Shown: positions 36,608 to 44,535 of the stretch, piece by piece
Layout: each line of letters begins with the position of its first letter
How positions within the stretch are numbered: the stretch's first letter is position 1
Assembly: GCA_016879935.1 (NCBI GenBank)
Contig: JAACJQ010000210.1
Location: 1 to 62,322, forward strand
Length of the DNA stretch: 62,322 nucleotides
Source of the DNA: Archangiaceae bacterium
Lineage (GTDB): Bacteria > Myxococcota > Myxococcia > Myxococcales > Myxococcaceae
Reading direction: 5' to 3'
Notes under the pieces: model-generated
What the model was told of the DNA's origin: nothing
Database searches by the model: none
What the model saw: the letters and a program-made list of their open reading frames with translations, nothing else
Program-made: the position numbers and the translations under genes

Positions 36608-39259
36608 GTGCCTTCGACCCCAGAAATCCTCGCGCCTGCTGGTGACGCCGAGAGCCTCGACGCTGCCCTCGCCGCCGGTGCCGACGCCGTCTACTTGGGC
36701 CTCGACGAAGGGCTGAACGCCCGCGCGCGCGCGACGAACTTCTCGGTCGCCTCGCTGCCCGAGACGCTCGACCACCTTCACCGCGCGGGCGCCCGGGCCT
36801 ACGTCACCCTCAACACGCTCGTGTTCGAGAACGAGCTGCCCATCGTCGAGCAGCTGATCCGCGCGTGCGCCTCGGCTGGCGTCGACGGCGTCATCGTGCA
36901 GGACCCCGCGGTGGCGCTGCTCGCGAGGGCCGTCGCTCCGACGATGGAGGTGCACGCCTCGACGCAGATGACCGTCTCGAGCCCCGAGGCCGCACACTTC
37001 GCGAAGGCGCTGGGCATCACCCGCATCGTCGTGCCCCGCGAGCTCTCGGTCGACGAGGTGCGCACCTTCGCGAAGGGCACCGACCTCGAGCTCGAGGTCT
37101 TCATTCACGGCGCGCTCTGCATGTCGTGGAGCGGCCAGTGCCTCACGAGCGAAGCCTGGGGCGGGCGCTCGGCGAACCGGGGCCAGTGCGCGCAGTCGTG
37201 CCGGTTGCCCTACGACCTCGTCATCGACGGCGCGGTTCGACCCCTCGGTGACGTCGCCTACCTGCTCAGCCCGATGGACCTCGCCGGCGCACGGGCCTTC
37301 GAAGCGCTCGCCGACATCGGCGTCGCGAGCCTGAAAATCGAGGGCCGCCTCAAGGGCCCCGCGTACGTCGTCACCGCAGTCGAGGGCTACCGCCGCTGGC
37401 GTGACGCCGTGCTCTCGAAGCAGCACCAGTCGACGCTCGCCCAGCAGCAGCTGCAGAAAGACCTCGGGAAGATGGCCGTCGCGTACTCGCGCGGGTTCTC
37501 CGACGGCTTCTTCGCGGGCTCTGACCATCAAGACCTCGTCGAAGGGCGTTTCCCCAAACACCGCGGCGCGCTCCTGGGGGTCGTCGCCGAGGTGAAGGGC
37601 CAGAGCGTTCGCATCGAGCGGGCCGAGCGGCGCGCCTCGGGTGGCGCAGCGGTCGGCGGTGGAGCACCCGAAGGCGCGACGAAGGTCGCGTTGCCCGTCA
37701 TCGGTGGCGCCTCGCCTGCCGACGCACGCGGTGTTCCGCTCGACGTGCCCGAGCCGATTCCCGGCTGTGGGGTCGGCTTCGATACCGGCCGGCCGCAAGA
37801 AGAAGAACCGGGCGGGCCCCTCTTCGGCGTGGAGCCGGCGCCGCGTGGCTTCTGGCTGCGATTTGGAAAGCCCGGCCCCGACCTCTCGCGCGTGCGGCCC
37901 GGGCATCAGGTGTTCCTCTCGTCTGACCCACGCCTCACCGCCGAAGCGAAGAGCGCGGTCGACGAGGGCGCGAAGGGCGTCTCGGGCCGCATTCCCACGG
38001 TGCTCACGGTGCGCGGCAGCGAAGGCTCGTCACTGCACGTCACGCTGAAAGCGACGGGCCCGGTCGGGCGCGACGTGACGGTCGAAGGCCAGACGGCAGA
38101 GCTGCTCACGAAGGCGACCGGCGCAGGGCTCGGCGTCGAGGTGCTCTCCGACAAGCTCGGCTCGTTCGGTGGCACCCCGTTTCGTCTGCAGTCCATCGAC
38201 CTCGACGCGTTTGGCTCGGGGCTCCATCTGCCCGTGTCGTCGCTGAAGGCGCTGCGTCGCTCACTGGTGACCGAGCTCGAAGCGAAGGTGCTCGCGCGCA
38301 CACGTCACGCCGTCGCCTCACGACCCGTCGCGGCGCAGGTCGTGGCCGACGCCTCGAAGCTGCAGGTGCCGCAGCGGTGGAGCCCGCCTTCGGCGCCGGC
38401 GCTCATTCCCCTCGTGCGCACGCCCGCGCAGCTCGAAGCCGTCATCGCGGCGAAGCTGCCCGAGGTCGAGCTCGACTGGATGGAGCTCGTCGGTCTCGAG
38501 AAGGCCGTCACCCGCGCGAAGCAGGCCGGCCTGTTCGTCACCATCGCCACCACGCGCGTGCAGAAGCCGGGAGAAGAGGGCATCGACTCGCGGCTCACGC
38601 GGCTCGCGCCCGACGGCGTGCTCGTTCGTCACTGGGGCGGGCTCGTGCACTTCTCGAAGCTGGCCACGCGGCCAGTGGTGCACGGCGACTTCTCGTTGAA
38701 CGTCACCAACAGCGTCACGGCCCATCAACTGCTCGCGCTGGGCTGCGACTCGCTCACCGCCGCGCACGACCTCGACGAGACGCAGCTGCATCAACTGCTC
38801 GCGAACGTTCCCGCCGAGCGCGTCACCGTCGTCGGCCATCACCACATCGCCACCTTCCACACCGAGCACTGCGTGTACGCGCACACGCTCTCGCGCGGCC
38901 GCGACTTTCGCACCTGTGGCCGGCCGTGTGAGCAGCACCGCGTCGCTCTGCAGGACCGCGAGGGCAAACAACACCCCGTCGTCGTCGACGTCGGCTGCCG
39001 GAACACCGTGTTCAACGCGCAGGCCCAGACGGCTGCGAGCGCCGTGCCGAAGCTGCTTCGCGCCGGGGTGAAGCGCTTTCGCGTCGAGTTCGTGTGGGAA
39101 GACGAGGCCACGACGGCCTCGGTGCTCGCAGGGTGGAAGGACCTGCTCTCGGGCGCGGAGTCTCCGCAGGGCCTCGTGAAGCGCATCGCCGTGCACGAGC
39201 AGTTCGGCGTGACGGCGGGCACCATGCGCACGCTGTCTCCGCTCGAGGTCGAACGATGA
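36608..39259 (+). CDS. Peptidase U32 family protein, RlhA-like RNA hydroxylase, 883 aa
   Basis: Residues 1-260 match the U32 core: 'EILAPAGDAESLDAALAAGADAVYLG' opening, 'EVFIHGALCMSWSGQC' and 'GGRSANRGQCAQSCRLPYDL'. Cys171, Cys178, Cys194 and Cys198 are the four positions expected to hold an iron-sulfur cluster. The long middle (300-560) fits the DUF3656 collagenase-like part, and 'CGRPCEQHRV' near residue 775 is a second Cys motif. Although named peptidase, characterised relatives (RlhA, TrhP) hydroxylate cytidine in 23S rRNA or uridine in tRNA. At 883 residues it is longer than E. coli RlhA (roughly 650). The stop overlaps the chorismate mutase gene. Confidence 0.9.
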   Translation: MPSTPEILAPAGDAESLDAALAAGADAVYLGLDEGLNARARATNFSVASLPETLDHLHRAGARAYVTLNTLVFENELPIVEQLIRACASAGVDGVIVQDPAVALLARAVAPTMEVHASTQMTVSSPEAAHFAKALGITRIVVPRELSVDEVRTFAKGTDLELEVFIHGALCMSWSGQCLTSEAWGGRSANRGQCAQSCRLPYDLVIDGAVRPLGDVAYLLSPMDLAGARAFEALADIGVASLKIEGRLKGPAYVVTAVEGYRRWRDAVLSKQHQSTLAQQQLQKDLGKMAVAYSRGFSDGFFAGSDHQDLVEGRFPKHRGALLGVVAEVKGQSVRIERAERRASGGAAVGGGAPEGATKVALPVIGGASPADARGVPLDVPEPIPGCGVGFDTGRPQEEEPGGPLFGVEPAPRGFWLRFGKPGPDLSRVRPGHQVFLSSDPRLTAEAKSAVDEGAKGVSGRIPTVLTVRGSEGSSLHVTLKATGPVGRDVTVEGQTAELLTKATGAGLGVEVLSDKLGSFGGTPFRLQSIDLDAFGSGLHLPVSSLKALRRSLVTELEAKVLARTRHAVASRPVAAQVVADASKLQVPQRWSPPSAPALIPLVRTPAQLEAVIAAKLPEVELDWMELVGLEKAVTRAKQAGLFVTIATTRVQKPGEEGIDSRLTRLAPDGVLVRHWGGLVHFSKLATRPVVHGDFSLNVTNSVTAHQLLALGCDSLTAAHDLDETQLHQLLANVPAERVTVVGHHHIATFHTEHCVYAHTLSRGRDFRTCGRPCEQHRVALQDREGKQHPVVVDVGCRNTVFNAQAQTAASAVPKLLRAGVKRFRVEFVWEDEATTASVLAGWKDLLSGAESPQGLVKRIAVHEQFGVTAGTMRTLSPLEVER

Positions 39260-39531
39260 TGACGCCGAAGCAGCGCGAGTACCTCGAGACCAACCGCAAG
39301 CTCATCGACAACCTCGACGACGCGCTGCTCGACCTCCTGGCCCACCGCGCCCAGGTGGTCGACGCGCTGTGGCAGTGGAAGGAGCAGCAGGCGCTGCCCC
39401 GCACCGACCCGGCCCGTGAAGCCGAGGTCGTCGAACGCCTGCTCGCTCGGGCAGAGACGAAGGGCCTCTCTCGCGACGCGGTGAAGCCGCTGCTGGCCGC
39501 ACTCATCGGCAAGCGGCTGCTGGCGGGCTGA
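39256..39531 (+). CDS. AroQ-type chorismate mutase, 91 aa
   Basis: Single helical chorismate mutase domain: NRKLIDNLDDALLDLLAHRAQVV, WKEQQ and 'PAREAEVVERLLARA'. Arg14, Arg31, Lys42 and Arg54 line up with the E. coli AroQ catalytic residues Arg11, Arg28, Lys39 and Arg51; the Gln88 equivalent is not evident. It converts chorismate to prephenate. Its first ATG overlaps the U32 gene stop (ATGA), so the two are translationally coupled. It is not fused to prephenate dehydratase or dehydrogenase and no other aromatic pathway gene is near. Its stop is back to back with the convergent gene at 39532. Confidence 0.88.
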   Translation: MMTPKQREYLETNRKLIDNLDDALLDLLAHRAQVVDALWQWKEQQALPRTDPAREAEVVERLLARAETKGLSRDAVKPLLAALIGKRLLAG

Positions 39532-40863
39532 TCAGCGCTGGAACCAGTTCACCGTCTTCTCGCTGTCGGCGCCGTGCTTCAGCACCGTCGACAGGTACGT
39601 CTCGAAGTCGGTCACCTTCGTGTCTTCCCAGGCGGCGCCGTGGTCGTCACCCAGCCCCACACGCGGGTTGCCCGGGTTGTCGATGAGCGCGAGGCCGACC
39701 GGGTAGAAGCCGTTGTGAACGTCGAGCGGACGCAACGACTTCGAGAACGAGAGCAACGGGTACGTCTTGCGCCCGAAGGTGGTCTCCTCGTCGTCCGTCA
39801 TGTGGTCGAACCAGAGCTGCCCCTCGCCGTTGGCGAGGAACACTTCACTCAACGTCGGAATGTGCAGGCCGATGGGCAGCTGGAAGTTCTCCGAGAAGCG
39901 CCACATCGCGTCGATGGCCTTCTTGTCGTACTTCTCACCGACGGGCTCGAACTCGTCGTCGAAGTCGTCGCGGTCGCGTCGGTCGGCGTACAGCTGTAGC
40001 CCGTTCGTCTGCCGGAAGAAGGTGAGAATCGACGCGTGGAGCGGCACGCCCAGCGCGTGCTCGACCTTCGCAATCTCACGCTCCGTGACCGGCGGGTGCG
40101 TGAAGTACGCGAGCAGCACGACGTTCTCGTCGGCCTTGAGCTTCGCCACCAGCGCGTCGAAGCGGGCCAGCGCGTCTTTCAGCGCTCCAGTCAGCAGCGG
40201 CTCGATGGCCTCTCGTTCGGCCTTGCGCAGCGCCTCGGCCGCCTTGGGCTTCGCCTCGAGCGTGAGCTGAAGCGCGAGCACTTCGCCGCGCGGGTCTCCG
40301 TTCGTCTGCAGCTGGTCAGCGTAGACCTCCCACTCGGCCGTCGAGGCCCTGGGGCCGGGGGTGTCGTTCTTCGGCGTCTCGAGCGCGTCGAACTCGGCCT
40401 CGGTCATCGTCGCGATGCCCAGCGCCTGGGCCTTCGACAGCTTCGAGCCGGCGTCGTTGCCGACGAGCAGCAGCTCCGTCTTCGGCGTGACCGAACTGCC
40501 GACGGTGCAGCCCGCGGCGACGAGCAGCTTCTCGAGCTCCTTGCGGGGGCGGGCGAAGGTGCCGGTCACCACCACCGTCTTGCCCTTGAGCGTGATGGGC
40601 GTGGCACCCTTCGGCTTTGGCTCGACCTTCGGTGCTGGCGCAGCCTTCGGCGCGTCGCGCTCGACGTAGCCCTTCTTCGTCTTCTCGTTGATGAGCCGCG
40701 CCCACAGCTTCTCGGCGGCTGCTTCGCTGCCTTCGTCCTTGAGGGTGCTCTGCCCGTGCGCGCCAATCTTTCCGTAGCGGGTGTTGACGACGGTGCCATC
40801 GCGCCAGACCTCCCAGAACTTGTTCGAGGTGCCTTCGCTGAATTCGAAGTAGCGCTTCGTCAT
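39532..40863 (-). CDS. WGR-BRCT-TIGR02996-SMI1/KNR4-like fusion protein, 443 aa
   Basis: Residues 1-70: WGR domain (FWEVWRDGTVVNTRYGKIG), as in poly(ADP-ribose) polymerases and bacterial MolR-type proteins. Residues 88-162: BRCT domain ('LKGKTVVVTGTFARPRKELEKLLVAAG', KTELLLVG). Residues 176-205: the Myxococcales repeat-companion motif (EWEVYADQLQTNGDPRGEVLALQL). Residues 265-440: SMI1/KNR4-like ('ALGVPLHASILTFFRQTNGLQLY'), a fold widespread in toxin-immunity and polymorphic systems. The combination suggests a DNA-damage or DNA-end-binding adaptor. GGAG precedes the ATG. Confidence 0.88.
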   Translation of the reverse strand: MTKRYFEFSEGTSNKFWEVWRDGTVVNTRYGKIGAHGQSTLKDEGSEAAAEKLWARLINEKTKKGYVERDAPKAAPAPKVEPKPKGATPITLKGKTVVVTGTFARPRKELEKLLVAAGCTVGSSVTPKTELLLVGNDAGSKLSKAQALGIATMTEAEFDALETPKNDTPGPRASTAEWEVYADQLQTNGDPRGEVLALQLTLEAKPKAAEALRKAEREAIEPLLTGALKDALARFDALVAKLKADENVVLLAYFTHPPVTEREIAKVEHALGVPLHASILTFFRQTNGLQLYADRRDRDDFDDEFEPVGEKYDKKAIDAMWRFSENFQLPIGLHIPTLSEVFLANGEGQLWFDHMTDDEETTFGRKTYPLLSFSKSLRPLDVHNGFYPVGLALIDNPGNPRVGLGDDHGAAWEDTKVTDFETYLSTVLKHGADSEKTVNWFQR

Positions 40864-40956
40864 GAGGTCTCCAGGGTGGTGTGCCTTCGACCCCTGACGC
40901 CTCGACGGAGTGCAGCTTTGCGTTCACCCACGGGCGAGTGCGGTACAACGTGGTCG

Positions 40957-41580
40957 ATGCGAGTCGTCTGCTTCTTCGCGCTCGTGGTCATCACCGGCTG
41001 CCCACCCGGGCTCGGCGCGAAGACCGTCAGCTGCGCTCCCGATGGCGGCCTGTTGGGCTGCTTCGAGTGGACGGGGGCCGACCTGCCTGCGCTGGGCGCC
41101 ATCGACCTCACCTGCACGCAGATGGGCAGCACGAGCTTCGCGGGCGAGTGCCCGACGACGCTTCGAGAGACAGGCTGCCGCGTGGAGCGGAGCGGCTTCG
41201 TCGAGACCCGCTGGTACCGCTTCGGCACGGGCGCGGAGGTGCTGGGCGATTGCGCCGACGCTGGCCGGCTCGTCGTCTACGCCGACGACGTCGACGGAGG
41301 AGCCGAGACCCCAATCGGTGACGCGGGCGTTCGGTGCTCGATGACTGGCGGGGCGACGTCGGTGGTGACGTTCCTCAACGTGTCGTCGGCGCCGGTGGTG
41401 CCGAGCTGGGTGTCGCCTGGCACCTGCGCCGAGCTTTCGTACGCACCGCTCGCGCCCGGTGCCGGCGTGAATCAACCCCCGTTCATCGGCCACGTGTGGC
41501 GGTTTCGTCGTGGCGCTGGCGGGCCGTTGCTTCGCGAATACGTCGTCGAGGCGGTGAGCGGGTCGGTCGCGATTCGGTGA
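40957..41580 (+). CDS. Lipoprotein with VHL beta-like domain, 207 aa
   Basis: Lipobox ITGC (Cys15), a Cys-rich first half (26-128) and a C-terminal domain (135-200) that lines up with the beta domain of the von Hippel-Lindau protein: VVTFLNVSSAPVVPSW, SYAPLAPGAG, FIGHVWRFRR and LLREYVVEA. Trp151, Tyr162, His179 and Trp181 correspond to human Trp88, Tyr98, His115 and Trp117, four of the five residues that hold hydroxyproline in VHL. In a bacterial exported protein it may bind a peptide or polymer. The stop is back to back with the stop at 41581. Confidence 0.72.
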   Translation: MRVVCFFALVVITGCPPGLGAKTVSCAPDGGLLGCFEWTGADLPALGAIDLTCTQMGSTSFAGECPTTLRETGCRVERSGFVETRWYRFGTGAEVLGDCADAGRLVVYADDVDGGAETPIGDAGVRCSMTGGATSVVTFLNVSSAPVVPSWVSPGTCAELSYAPLAPGAGVNQPPFIGHVWRFRRGAGGPLLREYVVEAVSGSVAIR

Positions 41581-42288
41581 TCAGAACGCGTAGCCACCCA
41601 ACAGCCCGGCCTGCCACGCGAGCCCCGGCCCGGCGGCGGTGCCTGCGAGGTCGAGCTGCGCGCGTGCGCCGAGGTGCAACGAGCCCAGCGCTACCACCAG
41701 CTCGGCGCCATGCGTGCGCAGCAGCAGCGCGCCGTTCGCGGTGCCGGGCATCCACCGCCAGCCGAGACTGACGGAGTCGTCGTCGGAGAGGAAGACCTGC
41801 AAGCGCACCCCGAGCGTCGCGAACGCCCGCCAGGTGTCGCTCCAGCGCGCGCCATCGAGCTCGAGGCCGAGCCCTGCCAGCGCCAGCACTCGCCAGTCGT
41901 TCCACCGCAAGAAACGGGGGCAGAAAACCCACGCGGCTTCGGGGCGCAGCAAGAGCCCGCCCGAGCCCGGGGTCTCGGGAGGGTCGGCGTAACGCTCGGC
42001 GAGGCTGAACCCGGCCGTCACCCTGAACTCGATGCCCTGCAACGTGCCGAACTGTGTGTACAGCCCGAGGTACCCGCCCTCGAAGGCGAGACCGAAGCTG
42101 AACCGGGAATAGGTGCCGGCGCCGGGGTGACCGGGGTTGGTGCCGCTCTGAAACTGGCCGAGCCCGACGAGGCGGAACGAGGTGTTGCCGTACAGCTTGT
42201 GGCTGCGCTCGCGCAGCGTGCCTTCGTCGTCGTCGCCGAACGCGGCCGTCGCCACCAGCGTCAAGAACAGCGCGAGGCGGGCGCTCAC
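41581..42288 (-). CDS. Outer-membrane beta-barrel-like protein, 235 aa
   Basis: Signal peptide MSARLALFLTLVATAAFG, then alternating amphipathic strands with Gly and aromatic girdle residues (YSRFSFGLAFEGGYLGLYTQF, VLALAGLGLEL) and the terminal aromatic LGGYAF expected for barrel insertion by the Bam machinery. The GTG start overlaps the stop of the preceding outer-membrane gene (GTGA). Last gene of a four-gene operon. Confidence 0.8.
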   Translation of the reverse strand: MSARLALFLTLVATAAFGDDDEGTLRERSHKLYGNTSFRLVGLGQFQSGTNPGHPGAGTYSRFSFGLAFEGGYLGLYTQFGTLQGIEFRVTAGFSLAERYADPPETPGSGGLLLRPEAAWVFCPRFLRWNDWRVLALAGLGLELDGARWSDTWRAFATLGVRLQVFLSDDDSVSLGWRWMPGTANGALLLRTHGAELVVALGSLHLGARAQLDLAGTAAGPGLAWQAGLLGGYAF

Positions 42289-43202
42289 AGGCGACCTCCG
42301 ACCTCGAGGTTGAACCCCAGCCTGCCTTCGGTGACGCCCAGGCCGCCCAGCACCACCTGCCCGCGCACGTAGACGAAGTTCGTGAGGTGCACGTACGCGA
42401 TGGCGCGCAGCGGGCTCGGCGCGACGACGCCCGACTGGGCCGGGTCATCGTCGAGTGTGGTGAGCGTGTAGACGTTGGGCTGCCACTCGAGCGCCACGTC
42501 GGCGAAGCGCGTGAGGGGCACGTGCACGCGGCCGAGCAGCCCGACGTTCTGGTACGTCAGCGAGGTCGCCATGCCCGCCTGGCCGACCCATGAGAGCGGC
42601 GCCGACACGTTCGCGCCCGAGACGCCAGTCGACAACACCCCGGGCAGGCTGCCGAGCGACCCGAGCTGAAAGCTCACGCCCACCGAGAGCTCGTAGCCAG
42701 ACGCCGTCGAGGGCCCGGGGCTGAAGCCGAGCACCTTCGGCGCGTAGACGGTGAGCTCGAACCAGCTCACCAGGCCCTGCACAGCCTGGCGCGCGTCGGC
42801 GAGCTCCGACTCCAGCTGCGCCTCCGACTTCGTGGTGCTGTACGTCGTCGTCCGTGCGGTCTCGACCTTGTACTCACGGCCGTCGCGGTAGCGCGTCTCG
42901 TACTCGCTCTCGATCTGCACGTTCACCGAGCCCAGGCCGACGCCGAGCTGCGAGAGCGCCAGCAGCAAGAGCTGCGAGAGGAACCCCTGGTGTTGCACGA
43001 ACCGAACGCCCGTCTGGCCGATGGTCGCCGCGCCCGGTGCATGGAGCAGCCCGCCCAGACCCCACGTCACCCCGAGCTCGTAGAAGCTGCCGCCGTAGCG
43101 GCCGGTGCCCGAGAACAGCGACGACAAGCCTGGCTCCGCGCGGGCCACCCCAGCCCACAGCACCAGCGTCAGCAGCGCCGCCCTGGGCACCAAAGAGGCC
43201 AT
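42285..43202 (-). CDS. Exported outer-membrane-type protein, 305 aa
   Basis: Signal peptide MASLVPRAALLTLVLWAGVARA with AGGAG five bases before the ATG. It contains Gly-rich beta strands throughout and a charged middle segment (about 100-145) with 'ESEYETRYRDGREYKVETARTT' character (shown in part). The C-terminus ends LEVGGRL. Probably a barrel or periplasmic partner of the next gene product. Starts 12 bp after the cyclase-like lipoprotein gene. Confidence 0.78.
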   Translation of the reverse strand: MASLVPRAALLTLVLWAGVARAEPGLSSLFSGTGRYGGSFYELGVTWGLGGLLHAPGAATIGQTGVRFVQHQGFLSQLLLLALSQLGVGLGSVNVQIESEYETRYRDGREYKVETARTTTYSTTKSEAQLESELADARQAVQGLVSWFELTVYAPKVLGFSPGPSTASGYELSVGVSFQLGSLGSLPGVLSTGVSGANVSAPLSWVGQAGMATSLTYQNVGLLGRVHVPLTRFADVALEWQPNVYTLTTLDDDPAQSGVVAPSPLRAIAYVHLTNFVYVRGQVVLGGLGVTEGRLGFNLEVGGRL

Positions 43203-43214
43203 GCGCTCCTCTGT

Positions 43215-43880
43215 TCAGGACTGGGGCTTCGTGCACAACGCGAAGGGGAACTTCGAGTCGCGCGCGCCCTCGGGCTGTACGACACAGCCCGCTTTCGCCT
43301 CGGGGCTGAGCGCGTCGAACACCTCGATGCCCAGCAGCAGCTCTTCGGCTTCACCCATGTCTTCACCGAGCTTCGAGGCGCGGTTGACGGCGTCGCCGAA
43401 GAGGTCGTTGCCGACGCGCAGCACGTCGCCCTTCGCGATGCCGATGCTGACGCGCAGCGCGTGGCCCTTCGCCTTCTCGACCTCGAGCGCCGCGAGGAAC
43501 TCCTTCGCGAACGCCACCAGCCGCGCCGCGTCGTCAGACACGATGAACAGGTCGTCGCCGTACTGCTTCACCAACTCGACGTGGTGCTTCGCCATCAGCG
43601 GCTCGGCGACGCGCTCCATGCGGCGAATCTGCGCGAGGAACCAGGCAATGCCCTTCTCGCGCGTGAGCTTCGAGAAGCCGCTCATGTCGGAGATGAAGAC
43701 GGCGAGCGGCTGCATGCGGCCCCTCAGCTCGGTGTCTTTCGCCGCGGCGCGCGCCTCGTCGTTGGCGTCTTCGGCGGCGATGCGCTCGTCGAGCATTCGG
43801 TCGAGGTCTCGCTCCTGAAACGAGACGCCAGACGTCGTCGCGCACCCGCTGGCGAGCGCGAACAGCAGCAGCTTCTTCAT
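43215..43880 (-). CDS. Lipoprotein with class III nucleotide cyclase domain, 221 aa
   Basis: Signal peptide with lipobox ASGC (Cys13), then a helix and a cyclase homology domain (55-215). VFISDMSGFSKLT supplies metal Asp65, VKQYGDDLF supplies Lys106 and Asp109, and FGDAVNRASKLG supplies Asn166, but the usual transition-state Arg is Lys170. So the site is nearly complete. An exported lipoprotein would not meet ATP or GTP, hence this may be a binding or sensing domain; alternatively the lipobox is spurious and the protein is cytoplasmic. GGAGGGG precedes the ATG, overlapping the DUF2378 gene's end. Confidence 0.85.
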   Translation of the reverse strand: MKKLLLFALASGCATTSGVSFQERDLDRMLDERIAAEDANDEARAAAKDTELRGRMQPLAVFISDMSGFSKLTREKGIAWFLAQIRRMERVAEPLMAKHHVELVKQYGDDLFIVSDDAARLVAFAKEFLAALEVEKAKGHALRVSIGIAKGDVLRVGNDLFGDAVNRASKLGEDMGEAEELLLGIEVFDALSPEAKAGCVVQPEGARDSKFPFALCTKPQS

Positions 43881-43884
43881 GAAG

Positions 43885-44433
43885 TCACCCCTCCCACTCG
43901 ATGCGAAACACCATGACGTCGCCGCTGACGCTCTCGATGGCGACGCGCCCCTTCACGTTCAGCAGCGCGAGCCCGCCGTCGAGCACGCCCGCGATGTAGT
44001 GCGGCAACGGCTCGGAGCGTACCGTCACGAGCGCGACCGTCTGCCCGGGAAACGACACCGACGACTCGGTGTAGTTGTCGCCGGTGCGGAACGCCCGGGT
44101 GAGGCGCTCGAGGGCGCGGCGGGTTCCCAGCACCTTGAGCAGCTGCGCCGACGCCGCGCCCAGCATGGTGCATTGCCAGCCATCGATGAAGCGGCGCCCG
44201 ATGCGGCGGTGGGCTTCGTCGCGGGTGCACGAGTCGTAGATGACGTCGGAGATGGCATCGAGCCACTCCTTGAGCCGGCTCGAGGGCCACGCTGGCGGGA
44301 ACGGTTGGCTCGGGTCGAGGGCGAGCGTCTTCAGCTTCGAGGCCAGCGCGTCGTCGACGTCTGGGTGCAGCCCGCGGAGAAGGCCTTCGGCCTGTGCGGG
44401 AAAGATGACGCGCTCGAGTTCGGCACCAGCCAT
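43885..44433 (-). CDS. DUF2378 (TIGR02265) family protein, 182 aa
   Basis: Matches the myxobacterial paralogous family TIGR02265: start MAGAELERVIFPAQAEGLLRGL, middle 'YDSCTRDEAHRRIGRRFIDGWQCTMLGAAS' segment (shown in parts) and the end 'VEVSGDVMVFRIEWEG'-type (here SVSGDVMVFRIEWEG). The family is expanded in Myxococcales with no settled biochemical role; the beta-rich C-terminus suggests ligand binding. First gene of the operon with the cyclase lipoprotein and two outer-membrane proteins; 4 bp separate it from the cyclase gene. Confidence 0.9.
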   Translation of the reverse strand: MAGAELERVIFPAQAEGLLRGLHPDVDDALASKLKTLALDPSQPFPPAWPSSRLKEWLDAISDVIYDSCTRDEAHRRIGRRFIDGWQCTMLGAASAQLLKVLGTRRALERLTRAFRTGDNYTESSVSFPGQTVALVTVRSEPLPHYIAGVLDGGLALLNVKGRVAIESVSGDVMVFRIEWEG

Positions 44434-44535
44434 TGCCGGGCCAGTATGCCCATCGCCACGCGCGGGGGTACTGGTTCCGCTCGAGGTGGAACGACGCGTT
44501 GACGGGCGCCGCCGCGGGGAGTCGAGTGCGCCGCC

